Shown here: positions 17,636 through 26,847 of the stretch, in pieces
Position numbering within the stretch: the stretch's first letter is position 1
How the letters are laid out: the number at the start of each line of letters is the position of its first letter
Source of the DNA: an uncultured Muribaculum sp.
GTDB lineage: Bacteria; Bacteroidota; Bacteroidia; Bacteroidales; Muribaculaceae
Assembly (NCBI GenBank): GCA_910578785.1
Contig: CAJTSJ010000019.1
Span: forward strand, 1 to 54,560
Length of the DNA: 54,560 bases
Direction: 5' to 3'
Program-made: the position numbers and the translations under genes
The notes under the pieces: generated by a model
Databases searched by the model: none
What the model saw: the letters and a program-made list of their open reading frames with translations, nothing else
Told to the model about the DNA's origin: nothing

Positions 17636-17690
17636 TTAAAGTTACAAAATATTAGAGCCACACCCTCTATCAAGACCGACAAAAATTGAG

Positions 17691-17698
17691 TAACTTTG
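17691..17698 (+). promoter_or_regulatory. -7 element upstream of the helicase gene
   Basis: TAACTTTG is an exact TAnnTTTG -7 box 24 bases before the ATG at 17722, giving a start near 17705. No TTTG stands at the expected -33 position, so the promoter may be weak or rely on an activator. Confidence 0.4.
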
Positions 17699-17721
17699 TT
17701 ATTTAAACAAAAAGACCTTCT

Positions 17722-19038
17722 ATGAAACAGTCAGAGATAATCGCCAATATAAAGTCCAAATTAGGAATCAACGAGCTAAACCCCATGCAGAAAAGCGTGA
17801 TGGAGTGCCGCACACCCGACATGATTCTGCTGTCGCCTACGGGGAGCGGCAAGACCGTGGCCTTTGCCATCGCCATGCTGTCGGCTCTTCCTAAACCCGA
17901 AGGGAAAGTGCTCGGAGTGGTCATAGCTCCGTCGCGCGAGCTCGTCATGCAGACCTTCCGCGTGATACGCGACATCGCCGTCGGCTACAAAGTCTCGGCA
18001 TTCTACGGTGGCCACTCCATGATTGACGAAAAGAACACCCTATCGCAGACACCCGACATCATCATAGCCACCCCCGGCCGTCTGCTTGACCACATCAACC
18101 GCAAGCACGTCGACCTCTACACTACCCGCGTACTCGTGCTTGACGAGTATGACAAGTCGCTGGAACTCGGATTTCACGACGAGATGAAGAAGGTGATGCG
18201 CACTATGCCGAACCTGTCGCGGACCATACTGACCTCCGCCACTCGCCTGGAGGAATTTCCGGACTTCATAAAACTCCGCAATCCCGCCACTGTCGACTTT
18301 TTGGATGCCGGTTCAAAACCCCGCCACAGAATGCAGATAGTGGAGGTAGAAAGCCCCTCGCGCGACAAGCTGTCGACACTTGCCGACCTGCTCAATTCAC
18401 TGGACAACGGCAAGGTTATCGTGTTCGTCAACCACAGGGAGAGCGCAGGACGCGTATATGAGTACTTGCACGGCCAGGGATTTCCGGTCGGTTTGTATCA
18501 TGGTGCGCTCGACCAGAATGACCGGGAAAAAGCCGTGGACCTTCTCAACAACGGCACTACCCCGATACTCGTCTCCACCGACCTCGGATCCCGCGGTCTG
18601 GACATAGACGAAGTGAAAAACATAGTCCACTACCACATGCCTCTGACTGAACAGACATGGACGCACCGCAACGGACGCACGGCGCGTGTCGACGCTTCGG
18701 GCACAATCTACGTAATCACCTCCGAAGCCGACAATGTACCGGAGTATATGGCGTTTGACCGTGCCTATGCACCGTCGGGCCACAGCGACAATCCAATAAA
18801 GGCATCGTTCGCCACTCTATATTTCAATGCCGGCAAGAAAGAGAAAATTTCGCGCGGCGACATAGCCGGATTCCTGATGAAACAGGGAAGTCTGTCGTCA
18901 GGACAAGTAGGAAAAATCATCGTCAAAGACCATTCAGCCATAGCGGCAGTACCGGCCGACATGGCAAAATCGGTACTAAGTAAAGTTGCTGACGAAAAAA
19001 TCAAAGGCAAGCGCGTACGCATCAGTCTGATGTCCTGA
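17722..19038 (+). CDS. DEAD-box RNA helicase, DbpA-like
   Basis: The 438-residue ATP-dependent RNA helicase has motif I 'SPTGSGKT', Ia 'APSRELVMQ', Ib 'TPGRLLDH', III 'TSAT', and 'STDLGSRGLD' with 'HRNGRTAR' in the second RecA domain. Motif II reads DEYD instead of DEAD. The last 70 residues ('KISRGDIAGFLMKQG', 'GKIIVKDHSAIAAVP', 'IKGKRVRI') match the DbpA RNA-binding domain, which in E. coli targets hairpin 92 of 23S rRNA during 50S assembly. A role in ribosome assembly is therefore likely. Convergent with the AmpG-like gene downstream, with only 30 bases between stop codons. Confidence 0.88.
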   Translation: MKQSEIIANIKSKLGINELNPMQKSVMECRTPDMILLSPTGSGKTVAFAIAMLSALPKPEGKVLGVVIAPSRELVMQTFRVIRDIAVGYKVSAFYGGHSMIDEKNTLSQTPDIIIATPGRLLDHINRKHVDLYTTRVLVLDEYDKSLELGFHDEMKKVMRTMPNLSRTILTSATRLEEFPDFIKLRNPATVDFLDAGSKPRHRMQIVEVESPSRDKLSTLADLLNSLDNGKVIVFVNHRESAGRVYEYLHGQGFPVGLYHGALDQNDREKAVDLLNNGTTPILVSTDLGSRGLDIDEVKNIVHYHMPLTEQTWTHRNGRTARVDASGTIYVITSEADNVPEYMAFDRAYAPSGHSDNPIKASFATLYFNAGKKEKISRGDIAGFLMKQGSLSSGQVGKIIVKDHSAIAAVPADMAKSVLSKVADEKIKGKRVRISLMS

Positions 19039-19068
19039 ACGACACCGCTGACAGACACGCTTCCGACG

Positions 19069-20352
19069 TTATTGCCGGCATCCGAACGATGCCGGTACTT
19101 TTATGCATGCCGTAACAGCCACAGTGGCAAGACAGCAGACCATTACCCACCAGAAAAACCAGACATAGCCCAACACCGACTGAATCCATCCGGCCACCAT
19201 GCCCGGAAGCATCATGCCGAGCGCCATAAAGCCGGTGCATATGGCATAATGCGCGGTCTTGAACGGTCCGTCGCTGAAATAAATCAGGAACAGCATGTAG
19301 GCCGTAAAACCGAATCCATAGCCGAACTGCTCTATGAACACACATATATTGATTGTCAGCAAATCAGTAGGCTGAACCATCGACAGATAGCAGAACGTGA
19401 TGCACGTCAGCGAAATACTCCACGCCATAGGCCACAGCCACTTCTTCAGACCTCCCTTAGCGGCTACAATGCCGCCTATTATACCGCCTACAGTCAGTCC
19501 TATCACTCCGACCGTACCATAGACAAGGCCGACATTTGCGGTAGACAGTCCCAGACCTCCGACTTCAGTAGAATCAAGCAGAAATGGATTTATCAGCTTT
19601 ACCAGCTGGGCTTCAGGAAGTCTGTACAAAAGCATAAACGCAATGGCAATGCCGGCCTGAGGCTTTTTGAAAAACGACACGAACGTGGCTCCGAACTCCT
19701 TTAGCACATTCTTCACAGTCACACCTGGAACAGGAGGATCCGAAGCCGGACGCGGCAACACGAACAAATGGTATATACTCACGGCAACGAAAAATGCCGA
19801 CAGCATCCACATGACCTCCGACCAGGCATAAGTCACTCCGCCACGCTCCTCCATGTAGCCGGCAAATATCACAAGGAGCCCCTGGCCGGTCACTGTAGCG
19901 ATACGGTAGAAAGTGCTTCTGATACCTACAAAAAACGATTGCTGGCGCTCACTCAATGCAAGCATATAGAACCCGTCGGAGGCAATGTCGTGCGTGGCGC
20001 TGACAAAGGCCACAAACCAGAACATCGCGAGAGTGGCCCGGAAAAATATCGACCCCGGCAACAGCAAGGCCACTCCGGCAAGGCCGAAGCCGATAAGCAG
20101 CTCCATCACTACTATCCACCATCTCTTGGTCCTGAACAAATCGACTATCGGACTCCACAATGGCTTTATGACCCACGGAAGATAAAGCCACGACGTGTAT
20201 AGCGCGATGTCGGTATTGGATATGCCCAGACGCTTGTACATTATCACCGATATGGTCATGACGGCCACATATGGCAATCCCTGGGCAAAATAAAGGGTAG
20301 GAATCCACGACCAGACCCGTTGACGGCTAATATGCCCGTTTGATTTCTGCAT
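19069..20352 (-). CDS. AmpG-like MFS permease
   Basis: The product has 427 residues from the ATG at 20352 and about 12 hydrophobic segments. The opening 'YFAQGLPYVAVMTISVIMYK' and the loop 'KPLWSPIVDLFRTKRWWI' are typical of AmpG, the inner-membrane importer of GlcNAc-anhydroMurNAc muropeptides. 'ATHDIASDGFYM' matches the conserved 'qDIavDa' motif of the family. A longer start at 20388 adds 12 residues unlike the family and runs deeper into the upstream gene, so 20352 is preferred. Even so the start lies 26 bases inside the preceding gene, implying translational coupling to the HIT/SpoIID protein. Substrate is inferred, not shown. Confidence 0.85.
   Translation of the reverse strand: MQKSNGHISRQRVWSWIPTLYFAQGLPYVAVMTISVIMYKRLGISNTDIALYTSWLYLPWVIKPLWSPIVDLFRTKRWWIVVMELLIGFGLAGVALLLPGSIFFRATLAMFWFVAFVSATHDIASDGFYMLALSERQQSFFVGIRSTFYRIATVTGQGLLVIFAGYMEERGGVTYAWSEVMWMLSAFFVAVSIYHLFVLPRPASDPPVPGVTVKNVLKEFGATFVSFFKKPQAGIAIAFMLLYRLPEAQLVKLINPFLLDSTEVGGLGLSTANVGLVYGTVGVIGLTVGGIIGGIVAAKGGLKKWLWPMAWSISLTCITFCYLSMVQPTDLLTINICVFIEQFGYGFGFTAYMLFLIYFSDGPFKTAHYAICTGFMALGMMLPGMVAGWIQSVLGYVWFFWWVMVCCLATVAVTACIKVPASFGCRQ
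19075..19095 (+). terminator. Hairpin terminator after the helicase gene
   Basis: An 8-bp stem, CCGGCATC with GATGCCGG around a five-base loop, is followed by TACTTTTATG. It lies 37 bases past the helicase stop, inside the last codons of the convergent AmpG-like gene. The T run is interrupted, so efficiency may be moderate. Confidence 0.5.
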
Positions 20353-22321
20353 CTTTAAAATAATGGTGTAAAATATCTTTATACTCAAAGCCTTTGGCTC
20401 CCATGACAGCCGCCCCTATCTGACACAACCCTACGCCATGCCCCCATCCGGCACCGTGAAGAAGCCATCCGCCGTCGGCACGATGTTCCACGACAAAGGC
20501 AGAGCTGTACAGGTGGGAAGTCGACAGCCACTTACGTATTTCAAGTTCCTTGCCGACTGTCATAATCCGCTTAGAGCCGACAATCTGCAATTCATATATA
20601 CGTCCCGAAGTACCGCGCCTCAAGGGAATCAAATCGATTATATCCCCGAAATCCACACCTGAACGCGATTTTATCAGCTCCGACAACTCGTTGGCTCCGT
20701 AGCTGACAGTCCATCGGTAGAAATCGGAAGTCTCCCGGTCGTAGTTGTTCAGAACCTGAGCCAGAATGCCGTCGTCAGGGGCTGAACAGAACGCATCCGG
20801 ACGCGACAATATCCACTCGCGGGCATTGGCCTCATCGGTAAGATCCGGAAGAGACTGCTTGCCGTCAATATCACGCGCCGCGCAAAGATAGTCATGATGG
20901 ACAGGTTCCCAACAATTTTCGAACTCCTCAAAAGCACCTCCGCAACACTTCGAGAACCGGGCATCGCACAGATTTCCGTCGCTGTCCATCAACACTTCGC
21001 CGAGCGTCGACTGAACGGCATCATAGACTGCCTGGCGGTCTATGCGCGCAGCTCCCTGATAGCGTTGGCAATGGTCATCGGCACATACGTCAAAAAGGTC
21101 ATGATCGTCATGGTCATACCATTTTATCAGCCGGTCCGGAGTGCATTCCATCTCAAACTTCGGTACTGTGGATGATTTATGGGCAATCTGCGCCAACAGC
21201 CAGCTACGCGATATGACCGCATGGGCCTTAAGCAATTGAAGCGACGCATGAGCGCTCATCTCTGAGCTTATGACACTTTGAAGATATTCATCTACAGGCA
21301 GTATGTTTATAGCCGTAGTCGTACCGTCGTTGTTGTCAAGCAACCTCAATATGCCTTTAAAACGCTGATTTTCCCGACGTTCCCAATGGAATCCAATACC
21401 TATGGCCACATTTTCAAGTTCAAATTCACAGTCCTCACGCTCCGGATAGAATGAATCGCCTTCGCGACGGTACGGGCCATGGAACTTATATGATACACGG
21501 GGTCCGGTCATTATGCCGACCTGAACAACAGGAACCCTGCGCCGAAATGCCACATCGTCAAATATCTCCTCGAGCAGACAGCTGTCTGCCGCATCAAAAT
21601 CAGACTCGGAGGTGGCCACTACATACCCGAACATGTCAAGCGCACCAGGACTTATGTGCACACGCTCGTAGCATGACGGACGGTGCTCCCTGCGCGGAAT
21701 GACTATAGCCTCATATTCATCATCGCCCATCCGCTTCACCGCGGCGTTCAACCGTGGCTCGACTTCGTCGGCTACTATGTCCAACTGTCCGATATAGCTT
21801 CTTAGTCCGCTTTCAACCTCATCGGCTGATCCCGACACATAATAGCGTTCAAACGGGAAGCAACGGTGGAGATTAAGCCAGGTCTCAGGCACAGCCTGGA
21901 AATGCATGTGGTCGGGAGCAGACGCTCCGCTGTGCGGACCGTTGTAGAACACCGTGTAGCCGTCAAGTTCGCGGGCAAGGTCTATCATGTCACGCAGACG
22001 TAGCCCGATAGCTTGCCCGATGTGCTCTTTGGCCACTATGGTCAGGTGTCCGGACAACACGGGATATGGATTGACAAGTATGTCGTAATTGCGCCAGCTG
22101 ACCGGACGCTGCCATTCAAAACGATTATCAGGACAAAGGAAACATGGCCTGGCCGCTATCGAAGCCTTGTCGACCGAAGCACGTGTGCTTCTCGCACGCT
22201 CGCTGTTGAACAGGACACGCCAAGGCACTCCGCCGACCGTCACGCACTTTTCCTTCATTTCAGGCATTTTCACCATCCCGATCTGTCCGGATACAAAATC
22301 CTCAATCTCTCTCCTTGTCAT
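20327..22321 (-). CDS. Fusion of HIT-like (DUF4922) and SpoIID/LytB domains
   Basis: The product has 664 residues from the ATG at 22321; a TTG at 22330 is an alternative. Residues about 1-300 resemble DUF4922, a relative of Ap4A/GalT-type phosphorylases: 'CFLC' at Cys60 and Cys63, 'GPHSGASAPDHMHFQ' with the HxHxQ motif at 138-142. Residues about 325-664 match SpoIID/LytB: 'VISSEM' with the glutamate that is catalytic in SpoIID lytic transglycosylases, 'KAHAVISRSWLL', and 'GAGWGHGVGLCQIGA' near the end. No signal peptide or membrane helix is visible, so the protein should be cytoplasmic, although SpoIID enzymes normally act outside the membrane. It overlaps the glycosyltransferase upstream and the AmpG-like permease downstream, which points to work on imported wall fragments. 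Confidence 0.8.
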   Translation of the reverse strand: MTRREIEDFVSGQIGMVKMPEMKEKCVTVGGVPWRVLFNSERARSTRASVDKASIAARPCFLCPDNRFEWQRPVSWRNYDILVNPYPVLSGHLTIVAKEHIGQAIGLRLRDMIDLARELDGYTVFYNGPHSGASAPDHMHFQAVPETWLNLHRCFPFERYYVSGSADEVESGLRSYIGQLDIVADEVEPRLNAAVKRMGDDEYEAIVIPRREHRPSCYERVHISPGALDMFGYVVATSESDFDAADSCLLEEIFDDVAFRRRVPVVQVGIMTGPRVSYKFHGPYRREGDSFYPEREDCEFELENVAIGIGFHWERRENQRFKGILRLLDNNDGTTTAINILPVDEYLQSVISSEMSAHASLQLLKAHAVISRSWLLAQIAHKSSTVPKFEMECTPDRLIKWYDHDDHDLFDVCADDHCQRYQGAARIDRQAVYDAVQSTLGEVLMDSDGNLCDARFSKCCGGAFEEFENCWEPVHHDYLCAARDIDGKQSLPDLTDEANAREWILSRPDAFCSAPDDGILAQVLNNYDRETSDFYRWTVSYGANELSELIKSRSGVDFGDIIDLIPLRRGTSGRIYELQIVGSKRIMTVGKELEIRKWLSTSHLYSSAFVVEHRADGGWLLHGAGWGHGVGLCQIGAAVMGAKGFEYKDILHHYFKDAEIKRAY

Positions 22322-23651
22322 AATGTGCAAGTTTATTCATCAGCCTGCGTGCCGACAGTTCCCACGTGCGCAGCCTGTCTTTATATAAATTATTACGGTT
22401 CTGCGCCGTGATGCCGAGCGAAGCGTCGGAATTACCTTCCCAGCGACGGCAAGAGTAGACCGATTCCCATACACGGCCTATCTTATATCGACGCGAGATA
22501 GCGAGCCCCATAGCATAGTCCTCTCCATAGCTCGTGTTCGGGAAGCGCAGTTCACGCGCCACAGGGGTATAGAATCCGCGCGGAGCGCCGAGGCCGTTGA
22601 TGCGAAGAGCGTTGTTGGCTCCGTTCTCATCGGTCCACTCACGATGGTCAATGACACCCGGAGGCAGAACATTACCGTCAAAATCAGTCAATGTGTAACT
22701 GCCAACCACCATGGCACAGTGTCCGTCATAAAAAGCATCTACCATCTTGCGTAGAGTGTCAGGCGACGAATACACGTCGTCGCTGTCGAGCTGCACGGCG
22801 AAGCGGCCGCAGTGCTCACTATCAATGGCAAGATTCCAGCAGCCCCCGATTCCGAGTCCGGAACCGTCGGGAATCAGATGCACTACCCTGCTGTCGGCAG
22901 ACGCAAGCCCGCGCAACAGTTCGGTCGTGCCGTCAGTCGAATGATTATCCACCACTATGACGTTGAATTTGAAAGGGGCCTTCTGCGACAATGCGCTGCG
23001 AACTGCATCGCCAACGGTACGCACTCTGTTATACACAGGAATAATGACCGAGGCTTCGACCTCGCCTTCAAAGTCATAGCTGACCGAGGCCCCCGGGCCT
23101 GCGACACATGCATCCAATGACCGCAGATGGCGTGTACACGTCCGCTCCATCTCCATCTGTACGTCGCGATTGCGCGGATTGACATAATCAAACTGCGACA
23201 CCTCTGAGTTCCCGGACCGGACAACCCGATACAAAGGTTCGTTTACGTGAACAATACCACCGTCGACACATGACAAGGCAAGTCTGAGCGCATAGAACGC
23301 GGAATAGCGGTATTCACCATCCAATAAACCGGAGGCTGTTTTGCGTATTGCCGAAACCCGGACAGCCACAGCATGTCCGAAATCAAAATCGTCGCGAAGC
23401 GATCCTTCCTGATAGTCTATCAAAGGATGTATGCCGCCATCCGTATAGAAGTCGGAATATATCATTGAAGCTCCGGACATGCGCCCTATCCGCTTCATAC
23501 GCGAAAATCCACGGTCGACTTCGTCAACAGTCATGCCTCGGCGTGTAAGAACCACATAATCGTACTCAGAGCTTGACCCGGCTATGTCGATACAGTCATG
23601 GACCAGCGATTCAAGCCATTCACGGCCACATATATTGTCAAATTCATTCAT
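22302..23651 (-). CDS. GT2-family glycosyltransferase with duplicated-looking N-terminus
   Basis: The product has 449 residues. The central part (about 205-400) is a GT-A glycosyltransferase: 'ASVIIPVYNRVRTVGDAV', 'VIVVDNHSTDGT', 'GGCWNLAID' and the metal-binding 'VQLDSDDVY'. The first 200 residues contain a second, weaker GT-A-like pattern ('YDYVVLTRRGM', 'GASMIYSDFYTDGG') without a clear DxD, so it may be a degenerate partner domain. No transmembrane segment is visible. The family moves sugars from nucleotide sugars to glycans or lipids; the acceptor is unknown. It heads an operon in which all three genes overlap, with the SpoIID/HIT fusion and the AmpG-like permease. A -7 promoter box lies about 39 bases upstream of the ATG. 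Confidence 0.85.
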   Translation of the reverse strand: MNEFDNICGREWLESLVHDCIDIAGSSSEYDYVVLTRRGMTVDEVDRGFSRMKRIGRMSGASMIYSDFYTDGGIHPLIDYQEGSLRDDFDFGHAVAVRVSAIRKTASGLLDGEYRYSAFYALRLALSCVDGGIVHVNEPLYRVVRSGNSEVSQFDYVNPRNRDVQMEMERTCTRHLRSLDACVAGPGASVSYDFEGEVEASVIIPVYNRVRTVGDAVRSALSQKAPFKFNVIVVDNHSTDGTTELLRGLASADSRVVHLIPDGSGLGIGGCWNLAIDSEHCGRFAVQLDSDDVYSSPDTLRKMVDAFYDGHCAMVVGSYTLTDFDGNVLPPGVIDHREWTDENGANNALRINGLGAPRGFYTPVARELRFPNTSYGEDYAMGLAISRRYKIGRVWESVYSCRRWEGNSDASLGITAQNRNNLYKDRLRTWELSARRLMNKLAHYDKERD

Positions 23652-23689
23652 AATTACATTTCATCACGGCCACTACATGTGACGCTCCT

Positions 23690-23697
23690 CAAATTTA
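23690..23697 (-). promoter_or_regulatory. -7 element for the glycosyltransferase operon
   Basis: On the minus strand this is TAAATTTG, an exact TAnnTTTG box, giving a start near 23683 and a leader of about 30 bases. No exact TTTG is seen at -33. It lies downstream of the nuo terminator, so the operon has its own promoter. Confidence 0.45.
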
Positions 23698-23750
23698 CAA
23701 AATAAATCAATATAAGACCCAGTTCCCCAATATTTGTTAACGCTGGGTCT

Positions 23751-23786
23751 AAAAAAAAGACAGCACCGCCTGTAGGCGGTACTGTC
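23751..23786 (-). terminator. Intrinsic terminator of the nuo-atp cluster
   Basis: On the minus strand, a 12-bp stem (23775-23786 with 23759-23770, one G-U pair, four-base loop) is followed at once by eight T. It begins 30 bases after the nuoN stop and is a textbook intrinsic terminator. A second, weaker 8-bp inverted repeat lies just beyond it (23715-23750). Confidence 0.85.
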
Positions 23787-23815
23787 GAGGTTATGAGTGA
23801 GTGCGATGTGCCTGA

Positions 23816-25294
23816 TTAATTGGCAAAGAAAGTGAAGATGTATTCGGTGTTCATCTTTGCCGCACTGATGAGCGTATTGTAGATACAGCTTACCAGACCT
23901 ACGAGAATGATGCCTGCAACGCAAATCCACATTCCAAGACGTTCGCTGCCTGCTGAACGGAATGTCGGGATGACACACTCTTCCTGATTCTTGATAAACA
24001 TGGCCTTAACCACCAACAGATAGTAGTAAAGCGAGATAATGGTGTTGATCAACGCAATCAAGGTCAGAATGTAAAGAGCAGGAGTTCCCGGCTGGACAGC
24101 GGCGGAGAAGATGAAGAACTTGCTGAAGAATCCGGCAAACGGAGGTATACCCGCAAGCGAGAACATGGCAAGCATCATCGTGAACGCAAGCTTTGGATTG
24201 GTCGAATACAAATTGTTGTATGAATCCATATCGACACGTCCGGTCTTGTTCTCAATAGCCGAGATAACACCGAAAGCGGCGAGGTTGGAGAAGATATACA
24301 CAAGAATGTAGAAAATCAATGAACCAAGACCCTGTGCCGAACCTGCAATCACACCGAGCATGATGTAGCCGGCCTGTGAGATTGACGAGAAAGCGAGGAA
24401 TCGCTTCAAATTCTTCTGACGCAAAGCGAAGAGGTTACCGATAGTGATGGTCAGGATAATCAACGCATAGAGCATCCACTCCCAGATTCCGCTGTAGAAC
24501 GGACCGAACACCTGAACCATTACCACGAAGAACGCAAATGCAGCCGCACCCTTCGAGATTACAGAAAGATAAGAAGTGACCGCGGTAGGAGCACCCTGGT
24601 AAACATCGGCAGTCCACAAGTGGAACGGAACAAGCGACAGTTTAAATCCGAATCCGGCAATGACAAACGCGATTGCTACGATAAGCATCACATTGCCACC
24701 GAAACATGCTCCGGCGATGTCGTTGAAATAAAGAGTTCCTGCAAGTCCGTAGACAAACGACAGACCCATCATGAACACGGCCGAAGAAAAGACGGCGGTC
24801 AAAATATACTTGACTGCGGCTTCATGGCTTTCGTAGCGGTTCTTGTCAAATGCCACCAGAGCGGCAAGGGGCAGAGAAGCCGTTTCGAGTCCGATGATAA
24901 ACAGAAGGAAGTGACGTGCCGAAATCATGAGATACATACCGAACAGCGTGATGAGCAACAGTTCATAGAACTCACCGCGACGGATGCGCATAAATTCGCT
25001 GTCGGTCCAGCTCATCGACTGAAGAAGCACGATAAACACTCCGACGTTAAGCACATTCTTGATAGCTATCATGACAGGCGAAGTGACGTACATGCCGCCG
25101 AAAGCCGAAGCCACGGCCTTGTCCCAGGGGAATACGAAACCGGCCACTGTCAAAAGTCCGAACAGGCATACGCTGAACATTGAAATTCCGCGGGGTACCT
25201 GACGAGAGCTGAAAGTGTCAAATAAGAAGATCAATAAGATGAGGACCAACAATCCTATCTCTTGATGCATGACCAAAAACTGTGAATAATCCAT
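23816..25294 (-). CDS. nuoN: Complex I membrane subunit NuoN
   Basis: The 492-residue polytopic protein is an antiporter-like proton-channel subunit of complex I, homologous to ND2. About 14 hydrophobic helices are visible. Landmarks are 'LLFIIGLETASLPLAALVAF' with the conserved TM5 glutamate, 'FKLSLVPFHLWTADVYQGAP' with the conserved lysine and the HLWxPDVYxGAP-like motif, and 'FLAFSSISQAGYIMLGV'. It is the last gene of the nuo-atp cluster, 13 bases after nuoM, and is followed by a strong terminator. Confidence 0.96.
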   Translation of the reverse strand: MDYSQFLVMHQEIGLLVLILLIFLFDTFSSRQVPRGISMFSVCLFGLLTVAGFVFPWDKAVASAFGGMYVTSPVMIAIKNVLNVGVFIVLLQSMSWTDSEFMRIRRGEFYELLLITLFGMYLMISARHFLLFIIGLETASLPLAALVAFDKNRYESHEAAVKYILTAVFSSAVFMMGLSFVYGLAGTLYFNDIAGACFGGNVMLIVAIAFVIAGFGFKLSLVPFHLWTADVYQGAPTAVTSYLSVISKGAAAFAFFVVMVQVFGPFYSGIWEWMLYALIILTITIGNLFALRQKNLKRFLAFSSISQAGYIMLGVIAGSAQGLGSLIFYILVYIFSNLAAFGVISAIENKTGRVDMDSYNNLYSTNPKLAFTMMLAMFSLAGIPPFAGFFSKFFIFSAAVQPGTPALYILTLIALINTIISLYYYLLVVKAMFIKNQEECVIPTFRSAGSERLGMWICVAGIILVGLVSCIYNTLISAAKMNTEYIFTFFAN

Positions 25295-25307
25295 ATCTTA
25301 TAATTTC

Positions 25308-26813
25308 TTATTTAGTCAAAACTTCAATGATTGGAACAAACGAGTCGTGGAGAAGGCCTGCAATCCAGTTAGGGAAGCAACCGATTCCGGCAACACAAAC
25401 AATCAGTGTGATAGTGGAGAAACGCTCCCACCATGTAGCATCTGTAAGCTGAAGATGATGCTCATCCTGAACCGGACCGAACAGAAGCTTGCCGACCACG
25501 CGAAGGATGTAGACTGCTGTAATCACAATCGAGCTGCAAGCCACAATGGTGAATGTGCGGTGGAATACATCTGAATTCTGGAATGAACCTACGAAGATGG
25601 TCATTTCGGCAACGAAACCGCTAAGACCGGGAAGTCCCAGTGATGCCATACCGGCTATCACATAACATACAGCCAGGAACGGCATAATCTTCATCAAGCC
25701 TCCCATCTGACGGATGTCGCGGGTGTGGGTACGTCCATAAATCATACCGATTAGGGCGAAGAAGAGGGCCGTCATCAGACCGTGTGACAACATCTGCATC
25801 ACAGCACCGGTCATAGCCGTATTGTTAAGCATAAGGATGGCGAAGAGCACCAGTCCGCAGTGGCTTACTGACGAATATGCGTTGATATACTTGAGGTCGG
25901 TCTGCACACACGCGCTGAACGCACCGTAGACAACAGAGATACCTGTAAGAATCAAGAATATCCATGAAAGCTCGTTAGCGGCGAAAGGCATAAGATAGAT
26001 GGCCACACGGAAACATCCGTAACCACCAAGCTTCATAAGCACACCGGCGTGGAGCATTGATACGGCGGTCGGCGCGGATGCGTGACCGTCGGGACTCCAT
26101 GTGTGGAACGGGAACATGGCACCGAGCACACCGAAACCGACAAACGTAATCGGGAATAAGAAGTACTGCCAATTGTGGTCGATAGCGTCGTTGGCCGAAA
26201 TCTCAAGAAGATTCATTGTCAACTGTCCGCCTTCGGGAGCCGAGTGGTAATATATACCGAGGATGCCGAGAAGAAGGAATGCCGAACCTCCCATAAGCAT
26301 CAGGGTAAGCTTCATTGCAGAATATTCCTTGCGTCCGGTGCCCCAAAGACCGATAAGGAGGTACATCGGGATAAGAGCCACTTCATAGAACATGAACATT
26401 GTAAACAAGTCAATCGAGATGAAGAAGCCGAACACACCGGTAGACAGAAGAATCAACCAAAGGAAGAAATCCTTGGGCAGAGGAGTTATCTTCCAGGAAG
26501 CGAATGTTCCGGCAAAGACAATGATAGCCGAAAGAAGAATCATCGCTACGGAGATTCCGTCGACTCCGACCGCCAAATGAATATTTAGTGGCTCAAACCA
26601 CATCCATGAACCCTGATAGAGCATGATGTCGTCGGCTCCTGCGGCACGAAGATGCAGGAAGTCAAACATCAAGTAGATCGACAAAGCCAATAGCGCCGTC
26701 GAACCAATCACTGCCACGGTGCGGATCTGATTCATGCTCCTGCAAAGGAACAAGCCGCCGAGCATCACCAGAGGGATGACTACGAAATATATCAGAATAT
26801 TAGAGAATATCAT
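25308..26813 (-). CDS. nuoM: Complex I membrane subunit NuoM
   Basis: The 501-residue antiporter-like subunit is homologous to ND4. Visible motifs are 'FMFYEVALIPMYLLIGLWG' with the TM5 glutamate, 'GAMFPFHTWSPDGHASAPTAVSM' (split by the lysine-helix region), 'LKYINAYSSVSHCGLVLFAI' and 'LPGLSGFVAEM'. Length matches typical NuoM (about 500). It translocates protons along the arm, coupled to quinone reduction. It begins 34 bases after the nuoL stop. Confidence 0.96.
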   Translation of the reverse strand: MIFSNILIYFVVIPLVMLGGLFLCRSMNQIRTVAVIGSTALLALSIYLMFDFLHLRAAGADDIMLYQGSWMWFEPLNIHLAVGVDGISVAMILLSAIIVFAGTFASWKITPLPKDFFLWLILLSTGVFGFFISIDLFTMFMFYEVALIPMYLLIGLWGTGRKEYSAMKLTLMLMGGSAFLLLGILGIYYHSAPEGGQLTMNLLEISANDAIDHNWQYFLFPITFVGFGVLGAMFPFHTWSPDGHASAPTAVSMLHAGVLMKLGGYGCFRVAIYLMPFAANELSWIFLILTGISVVYGAFSACVQTDLKYINAYSSVSHCGLVLFAILMLNNTAMTGAVMQMLSHGLMTALFFALIGMIYGRTHTRDIRQMGGLMKIMPFLAVCYVIAGMASLGLPGLSGFVAEMTIFVGSFQNSDVFHRTFTIVACSSIVITAVYILRVVGKLLFGPVQDEHHLQLTDATWWERFSTITLIVCVAGIGCFPNWIAGLLHDSFVPIIEVLTK

Positions 26814-26847
26814 AATTACTATACTTTTCTTGTTGCACCATTATTTA

